64,000 nt of DNA, from NCBI GenBank assembly GCA_963575745.1, contig CAUYUJ010019075.1, positions 16,001 to 80,000 on the forward strand, given 5' to 3'. The notes beneath the pieces were generated by a model that saw only the letters and a program-made list of their open reading frames with translations, was not told where the DNA came from and ran no database searches. The stretch comes from Prorocentrum cordatum (taxonomy: Eukaryota; Sar; Dinophyceae; Prorocentrales; Prorocentraceae). The position numbers were made by a program, and so were the translations under genes. Below are positions 58,542 to 64,000 of this stretch, piece after piece (the stretch's first letter is position 1; each line of letters begins with the position of its first letter).

Positions 58542-58556
58542 GGCCGAAGGTGGGAG

Positions 58557-58735
58557 CGCGTGCACCGCGTGGTCGCGGGCGTCGTGCAGGGCGGCGGGAG
58601 CTTCGACAGGGTGGTGGCCGTGCGGCCCGACGTGGTGCTGCAGCGGTCGCCCGGCGAGGGCGCGGAGGGCGCGGAGGCGGGGGGCCCCCCGGAGCTGCTG
58701 CTTGACCGGATGTGCGAGCAGATCGAGGCGCCAAA
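58557..58735 (+). CDS. Glycosyltransferase-like gene, middle exon
   Basis: The possible acceptor GGTGGGAG follows the end of element B21 by only 15 bp. The frame reads RVHRVVAGVVQGGGSFDRVV, AVRPDVVLQRSPGEGAEGAE, PPELLLDRMCEQIEAP. The strand FDRVVAVRPDVVL (aromatic-Asp-x-Val-Val-x-x-Arg-Pro-Asp-x-x-Leu) matches the Arg-Pro-Asp strand of the glycosyltransferase-like family suggested by the 55.6-kb exon. A GC donor after ATCGAG at about 58728 is possible. Codons are strongly GC3. Confidence 0.5.
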
Positions 58736-59067
58736 AATGGCACAATCTCGGCGTCGCTCGGGCGTGCCCGCTCTCTCTCGGCGAGGATCGCAGGCCCATA
58801 TAGAGGTGGACACCAGCACCAAGATCGGCGGTGTTCCTCCACTGAGGGAAGAAGATCCCCATCCCGGTGATGGTGGTAATATTCTGGCTTCCAAGGTGAC
58901 CGAAATATTACCACCGAAATCTAGGATCATCTCCCCCCTGAGGAGGCAGCCCCCTGTCTTGGTGTTGGTGACCATCGAGGAGCATCTTGGACCATCCTGC
59001 GAGCACAGGAGCGCACGAAGCGACACCTGCACGGGGAAGGGACGCCCGAGCGATGGCAGCCAAACAG

Positions 59068-59246
59068 AACCTTCAGGAGGTCCGCATGGATTTGTTGGAT
59101 CGGCGCTGAGGTCCCTTGGCGCCGCCTCCGGCGCATCCCCTGGCGCGCTCCGCGCGCCCCCGAGGGGGTCCAGCGCCGATCCAAGAAGTCCGCGCGGACC
59201 TCCGAAGCGATGTGTTGATGGCATTTTTTGGTGCCTTGAGCAGAGG
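59068..59246 (+). mobile_element. Family C element, diverged ends (C5)
   Basis: AGGAGGTCCGCATGGATTTG and AAGTCCGCGCGGACCTCC arms. Both core hairpins are present in C2 order. Tips no longer match TAGGGGAACA. Confidence 0.75.
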
Positions 59247-59351
59247 CCAGGCCTAAGCTTCGTGACGCCCAACTGGACGATCGCTCACAGGAGCTCGCTG
59301 CTGGGCCATGGGGGTCCCACGCACACAGCGCCCTCGTTATCCTCTGCTCCG

Positions 59352-59522
59352 CCTTCGCTCCTCCTCCTCCTCCTCCTCCTGCTCCTCCTCCTGCTCCTCC
59401 TGCTCCTCCTCCTCCTCCTCCTCCTCCTCCTCCTCCTCCTCCTCCTCCTCCTCCTCTTGCTCCTCCTCCTCCTCCTCTTGCTCCTCCTCCTCCTCCTTCT
59501 CCTCCTGCTTCTCCTCTGTCTG
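59352..59522. repeat. (TCC)n/(TCCTGC)n array
   Basis: TCC run with TGCTCC interruptions. Confidence 0.95.
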
Positions 59523-59675
59523 TCCCTTTCCTCACTTCTTCGGCATTATGCGTTATGACAGAGCAGGCTCAGGGGCCCGACGCTTGCTGGAGCAAGTTCA
59601 GGGACCTCACGCTTGCTTGTTCGAGCTGCGCTGTCGTAAGCGCTGCTGGAGAAGACAAAAGAACAGAAGTCACAG

Positions 59676-59896
59676 GAGCTCTCTACACAACCGCGACCTG
59701 GACTTCATGCACCTGCTCTGTGCTGGCAAAATGCTCCACGTCTACGAGGCGGCGATCCGCGCCCCGAGCGCGGGCTGCTTCGCGGCGGTCCGCTCGCCAG
59801 CTGAGCGGCGGCTGCTGCAGGCGCCCCAGATCCCGCTGGGGTTCAAGAACACGAAGCGGTGGACCGTGGACGCGTTCCTCTGCGGGCTCGTCCAGG
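59676..59896 (+). CDS. Glycosyltransferase-like gene, C-terminal exon
   Basis: GAAGTCACAG is a likely acceptor. The frame reads SSLHNRDLDFMHLLCAGKML, HVYEAAIRAPSAGCFAAVRS, PAERRLLQAPQIPLGFKNTK and RWTVDAFLCGLVQ. RDLDFMHLL after an Arg-Pro-Asp strand suits the acceptor or metal-site region of the same family. If unspliced it ends at a stop at 59917. A GC donor at CTCGTCCAG|GC joins it in frame with the 60.6-kb exon. Confidence 0.55.
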
Positions 59897-59929
59897 CTGG
59901 CGGAACGAACGAGCCCTGATCATCGTCGC

Positions 59930-60605
59930 CGTGGGGTGAACGCGTCTTGATGGAAACGGGTCCTGAGGTTTTTCATCCTTTTCGGGCTCTCGGGGCCCTC
60001 CACGGGCCCTGGGAGCGTCAGAACGCGATTCATGAGGAAGAGCTCGTGCTCGGGGAAGGTCCCAGGGTCCAGGACCCGTTTCCCTCAGGACCCGTTTCCC
60101 TAACGCCGAGGATCTGACTTTTTGCAACGGGTGTTCCTTGATTCTGGCTCTATGGGAGCCTCTGTCAGGCCCAGGGGTCATCACACATGGGCCCGTGACG
60201 GAAAATTGCCCCCAGGGAAGCGACCGGGACCTATGGGGCCGCGGGCTGCAAAAGACAACGTATCGGCTGGCGCGAGCGGGGCGACCTTCTAAGAAGGCGG
60301 GGGGAATCTTCCAAGCATTCCTGCCTTCTGAGACGCCTGCTCTGAGGCCTGGAGCCCATCCTGTTCTGAGAGTGCTGCCCCCCTTCCGAGGAAGTGTAAG
60401 ACTCGACTGTGCCGGATTCCATGTTTGCCGCCGTTTTCTGATTGTCGTGGCGCAGATTCTGACGGTCCAGTTTCCGTGAGATGCTTGCAGCCAGTTGCTT
60501 CCAAATCTCAAGCCAGATCTTGCCCTTGCCTAACGGCCCCGTCGGGCAAGTTCGAGCCCCCCGAGCTCGGAGTCACCTCGCCCCAACTCTTGACTTCGCG
60601 TCGTT
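59930..60605. other. Intron-like spacer with two B-like relics
   Basis: GAGGTTTTTCATCCTTTTCG, CTGGGAGCGTCAGAACGCGA (59965-60060) and CAGGGGTCATCACACATGGG (60130-60260) resemble diverged B elements on -. CCTTCTAAGAAGG and CCTTCTGAGACG words near 60285-60335 recall family L. Confidence 0.4.
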
Positions 60606-60610
60606 CACCA

Positions 60611-60682
60611 GGCCTTCAACGACAGCGGCGTGCCCCTCGGGCACTGGGACGACACCTACCACTGCGGGTGGCCCGACCTTCC
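60611..60682 (+). CDS. Glycosyltransferase-like gene, short downstream exon
   Basis: CGTTCACCAG is the acceptor. The frame reads AFNDSGVPLGHWDDTYHCGW then PDLPG, and CCAGGG|GTGAGG is a good donor. Joining to the previous exon gives CGLVQ-AFNDSGVPL without shift. Both borders carry CCAGGC, the short direct repeat often seen at dinoflagellate intron ends. Trp-Asp-Asp-x-Tyr may be catalytic or structural; unknown. The rest of the gene would lie beyond in + direction or is not recognised. Confidence 0.5.
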
Positions 60683-60839
60683 AGGGGTGAGGCGCTGAGG
60701 CGCCCACCGCGCTGGCCGGGAGCGGCAGGCCAGCGCCGTGTGGGTCTGCGGCCCGCGGGGTGAAAAAAGCTCCAGCCACCTGGTGTCTCGAGGAAACAAT
60801 ACATCCCAACCAGTCCTTGCTCGTAGGGGTCTGTTTTCT

Positions 60840-60985
60840 GTTATATAAGGGACTGGGCCTGGGTGGCGCTCTGGCGGCTACGTTGTCGCCGTCGCCGCCC
60901 CGTCGCCGCCTCGTCTCCGCCCGTCGTCTGGGCCTGGGTGGCGGTCTGGCGGCTATGTTGTCCCCGTCGCCGCCGCGTTGTTGTG
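60840..60985 (+). repeat. GCCTGGGTGGCG tandem duplication
   Basis: GGGCCTGGGTGGCGCTCTGG followed by CGGCTACGTTGTCGCCGTCG is repeated about 90 bp later with small changes. Confidence 0.65.
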
Positions 60986-60997
60986 CACCACATGGAT

Positions 60998-61200
60998 TGC
61001 TCGATTGCCCCACGTGGATGGCACCACAAATATTGCATCACATAAATGGCACCACATGCATTGCACCACATAGATCGCACAACATACCTTACACAACCGA
61101 TATCGCACCACGTATATTGTTCCACATCGACTGCACCACATGTATTACATCACGTAGGTTGCACCACATAGATCGCGGCACATCGATTGTACAACAAAGA
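60998..61200 (+). repeat. 14-bp tandem repeat
   Basis: About fourteen units of consensus ATTGCACCACATAG. The trailing parts of this theme reappear beside the 62.2-kb and 63.55-kb modules. Confidence 0.85.
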
Positions 61201-61436
61201 GCCTCCTTTCTAAAAGCGAATCGGCCCCCGTACCATCCTTCCACAAACCTTTTCCGTACATAGTTTGATGTGCAGTTTATAGATGATTCTGTCCGACTTG
61301 TCATTTTACATCTGAATTTATACCATCCCAGCCAAACTCGTATCACCCCCCAATCCTTGACAAAGCGTACGATGCGCGCGCACTCGTTTATCACAAATCA
61401 TCAATCTGCAATAATCCCTTGCAGCCCACGGAGCGA

Positions 61437-62237
61437 GGTGCACACGCGCGCGCGCTGTCGCGCGCGCATGCCTGAATGCTTCAAAAATTTAGGTTCCGTG
61501 AGAATTTTCTGATCGAGTGCCCGGGGAGCATACAGTTTGGCAATTCGATTTCTCAAACAAGTTGGCGCGCACTCCTGCGAATCTGCACGGGAGACATTCG
61601 GTTCTCAACATGCTCATCATTTCGACGAAGCGGCCCTCTCGCGGGCAAATGTCAAACTCATTCGAACGCCCTTGCGCGCGTGCTGGGGCGTCGCGGCCCC
61701 TATCAAATACTTCGCGCCCGTCGGCCACGCGCGCATGTCGAAGTCCTTCCAACGTATCATCACTGACACATGGACACCATCATCGTCATCGGCGTGATCA
61801 AAATCGGTGCCATCATTGGCCTTGCCGCCGCCATTGTCATCATCGCCTCCAACATCGCTGCTATCATTATCGTGTGTGCCGTTGTCGACGTAGCCATGGC
61901 GCCGCGCGTGCCCGTGTCACCGACGAGCACACTCAAGTGCTCGCGCGTCAGCGTGGTTTGCCAGACGCGCTGGGAGGTCCCCAGCGTTTAACTCCACCGA
62001 GGCCGCGCCAGTCGCGCCAAACCTGCTGGCCGCTCTGCGCACGAGCCTGCGCGCGCTAGCGCGACGCAAGGATGCGCCAGCCAACGCCAAGCAGTCATCG
62101 CCATCGCCGCCGCATGGGTTTTGCAAACCAACTTGTGGGTGGGTGGGTGGGATGTCTGCGCGACGAGTGGAGTCAACAACCTCAAATCAGGCAGGGCGAA
62201 TTGCATCACACACTTTGCACCACGTGCGTTCTCTTTT
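61437..62237 (+). repeat. Duplicated 0.8-kb module, copy 1
   Basis: It opens with the hairpin CGCGCGCTGTCGCGCGCG, passes TCATTCGAACGCCCTTGCGC and GTCATCGGCGTGATCAAAAT, and closes with GGGTGGGTGGGTGGG (62137-62151) and GAATTGCATCACAC. Copy 2 at 62777-63600 has the same landmarks in order. A 73-codon frame (61770-61991) spells IIVIGVIKIGAIIGLAAAIV, echoed in copy 2, but the DNA is a decayed GAT/GAC-type repeat on the other strand. Confidence 0.75.
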
Positions 62238-62479
62238 ATTTTTTGAACCAGAAGATCTGATTTCCCTCTCCCGCACCCCCTCGACTTACGAACCCCCTTC
62301 GCGTATCGCAATTTGCATGCGATTCTGTCCCATCCGCCATCCTAAAAATGAGCTCGTAGTACCCCAGCTAAACGTGTATCGCCCCCCCCCCCTCATCCTC
62401 TGCAAAGAATATTATCCGCGCGCAATCGTGTATCAGTGTCCGTCAGATTCCAAGGACCCCTTGCAACAAAACTTGACGA

Positions 62480-62765
62480 AGTGCGCACGCGCGCGTCGTC
62501 GCGCGCGCATGCCGAAATCAACCAAAAACATAGGTTTCGACAGGATGTCACAACCGAGTTTCCCGATCACATCGAACAACCATATAACTTCGCAGCAGGA
62601 GCTGTCTAGAAAAGCCTGCGCTCGCGCTTCTGCCCATTATTACGCAAACCACTGGTCTTCAAACTCTTCACCAAATGCTACCAAACGTGCTTCTCGCGCG
62701 CGAATGTCGGCATCGTTCGAACGCCTTTTGCGCGCGTGATGTCGCAAGAAGCCTTTGCAAACAAG
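62480..62765 (+). repeat. Partial third copy of the module
   Basis: CACGCGCGCGTCGTCGCGCG at the start and CGTTCGAACGCCTTTTGCGC near the end match the first 330 bp of copies 1 and 2. Confidence 0.7.
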
Positions 62766-62776
62766 CGGGGCGAAGT

Positions 62777-63600
62777 GGACACGCGCGCGTCGTCGCGCAC
62801 GCATGCTGGAATTTATCTGAAACTTTGATTTTCGTAGGGATTTGAAAATCGAGTGTTCAACAAAAACACGAGAACAAGAAATGGTTTGGCAACATCAGTG
62901 ATGAAAATTGCTTGCGCTCGCGCCCCTGCGAATTCCTTGGACAATCACCAGCGTTTCAAACTTTTCATCCAGTTCTGTCAAACGTGCCGCGTGCGCCGCA
63001 TGTCGAGATCATTCGGCCGCTTTTGCGCGCGCTGGGGGGGCACGAACCGCGTCAAACAATACCATGCGGGCCGCTCTCGCGCGTCGGCCGCGCGCGGATG
63101 TCGAACTCGTTCCAATTCCTTCATCACCGACGCGAAGACGCTGTCATCGTCGTCGGCGTGATCAGCATTGGCGCCGTCACTGGCCTTGCCGTCGTTGTTG
63201 TCGTCATCGTCGCCAGCATCGCCACTACTATCATCGTGTGCACCGTTGTCGGCGTTGCCATGATAATTACCGCGCCCACCCAAACCGCCGATTCGCATTG
63301 ACATGCCCGTTGGGAAGTGCCCAGCGGTCAGCGCCACCACGGCCACGTCGGTCGCGCCAAACTAGCTGGCCGTTTCGCGACCGAGCATGCGCGTTAGCCG
63401 TTAACGCGGCCGCAGCGATGCGCCAGCTAGCGCCGAACAATCATCGCAATCGCCACCGAAGGGGTTTTGCAAACCTTGTTGCGGGTGGGTGGGTGGGATG
63501 ATTGCGCGAGCCGTTGAATTCACAACCTCAAGTTCGGCAAGGTGAATTGCACCGCCTATATTGCACCACGTAAACAGCGCCACATGGATTGCGAACATCG
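62777..63600 (+). repeat. Duplicated 0.8-kb module, copy 2
   Basis: CACGCGCGCGTCGTCGCGCA hairpin, ATCATTCGGCCGCTTTTGCG, GTCGTCGGCGTGATCAGCAT, GGGTGGGTGGGTGGG (63483-63497) and GGTGAATTGCACCGCC follow copy 1 in order. The offset is about 1.35 kb. Confidence 0.75.
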
Positions 63601-63632
63601 ATAGCTAGGAATACACTGTTCGGGGCCCACGT

Positions 63633-63800
63633 TGGCGAACTTCGCAAAAACAAGAACTTTCGGGACTCCGCGCGGAGTCCTTGGACCTGCACTGCAACCC
63701 CCTGGCGGCGCCTCCAGCGCCGCCCTGGCGCGTTTCGCGCGCCATTGACGGGGGCCCAGCGCGGTTCGAAGACATCTGCGCGGAATTCTGACAGTTCCAT
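63633..63800 (+). mobile_element. Family C element, old copy (C6)
   Basis: Arms CGGGACTCCGCGCGGAGTCC and TCTGCGCGGAATTCTGAC are eroded. Both core hairpins, GGCGGCGC/GCGCCGCC and TGGCGCG/CGCGCCA, still pair. Confidence 0.65.
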
Positions 63801-64000
63801 TTCACACCCCTCTTCTAGTCTGGCATCGGCAGGGGCCGGGCCCAGCCGTCTGGCGCCCAGGCGCACGAGCGACCCGACAGAGTATCGAGGCGGCCGGCTT
63901 GTCGCCACCGCGTCCTCGGCCTCCACAGGCTCAGAGCTTGCAGAGTACGGCGCTCGGGACGCGGCGCGGGCCCTGCAGGGGTGTGCCCAGGAGGCACCCG
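63801..64000. other. GC-rich end of window, no gene recognised
   Basis: Short ambiguous frames only; the sequence is cut by the window edge. Confidence 0.3.

Noticed and set aside
60998-61200. 14-bp array as CRISPR-like or telomeric
   Set aside because: The unit is not telomere-like and there are no spacers; it is a simple minisatellite.
1-64000. tRNA, rRNA, 5S or snRNA genes
   Set aside because: I looked for tRNA-like arms with B-box words, rRNA cores and tandem leader-5S units and saw none; a covariance scan could still find diverged copies.

Overview
The window looks like nuclear DNA of a dinoflagellate, though the species cannot be told. The main evidence is a near-perfect copy of the 22-nt dinoflagellate trans-spliced leader (about 32860-32881) embedded in the genome just 5' of a broken coding sequence. 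That is the signature of a retroposed, trans-spliced mRNA. Very high GC, islands of near-100% GC3 coding sequence with GT/GC donors and AG|G acceptors, enormous low-complexity content and dense small inverted-repeat elements fit the same picture. No rRNA, tRNA, CRISPR array or bacterial-type gene was recognised.

Most of the sequence is repetitive. Simple repeats are dominated by (GGA)n/(TCC)n, with (GAT)n, (GAC)n, (CA)n and (GA)n. Most long open frames (acidic, poly-Glu, poly-Ser/Leu/Pro, Met/His) are translations of these and are not genes. Between them lie at least eight recurring families of short non-autonomous elements, mostly with terminal inverted repeats (TIRs), named here A, B, C, D, E, G, L and O. 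Several have visible target-site duplications and some are nested (D inside B; a B block inside A). A further interspersed repeat (Q) and fold-back structures with microsatellite or minisatellite arms or centres (13.2-13.85, 19.47-21.8, 22.9-23.1, 54.65-55.43 kb) complete the layer.

Coding sequence is sparse and split into short exons. The best-supported gene runs on + at roughly 55.6-60.7 kb (perhaps from a signal-peptide exon at 51.3 kb). Its fragments resemble nucleotide-sugar-type glycosyltransferases: an N-terminal VLLIVAGLTRHFEATW stretch, an FDRVVAVRPDVVL stretch, an RDLDFMHLL stretch, and an exon pair that joins in frame across CCAGGC borders. A second + strand locus at 8.4-17.6 kb has candidate exons, including a ~190-codon PH-like exon at 16.1-16.7 kb and a Gly/Ala-rich exon with a 27-bp minisatellite. 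On the - strand, 25.4-27.1 kb holds an unrecognised coding region with one hydrophobic segment plus a stop-broken neighbour. A retropseudogene with the spliced-leader relic occupies 32.86-34.2 kb. A small retroelement-like fragment lies at 49.56-49.85 kb.

Layout: 0-7 kb microsatellites; 7.6-13.2 kb elements A, B, D and L with candidate exons; 13.2-15.9 kb fold-back and CA arrays; 16-17.7 kb coding island; 18-24 kb elements E, A, O and B and the minisatellite fold-back; 24.4-27.7 kb coding fragments; 28-31 kb GAT/GAC arrays; 31.6-36 kb G elements and retropseudogene; 36-49 kb nested elements and arrays; 49.5-60.7 kb retroelement fragment, C/D/E elements and glycosyltransferase-like exons; 61-63.6 kb a duplicated 0.8-kb module with hairpins and G-quadruplex motifs. 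Exon borders are inferred by eye from codon usage and splice-like dinucleotides and need transcript support.
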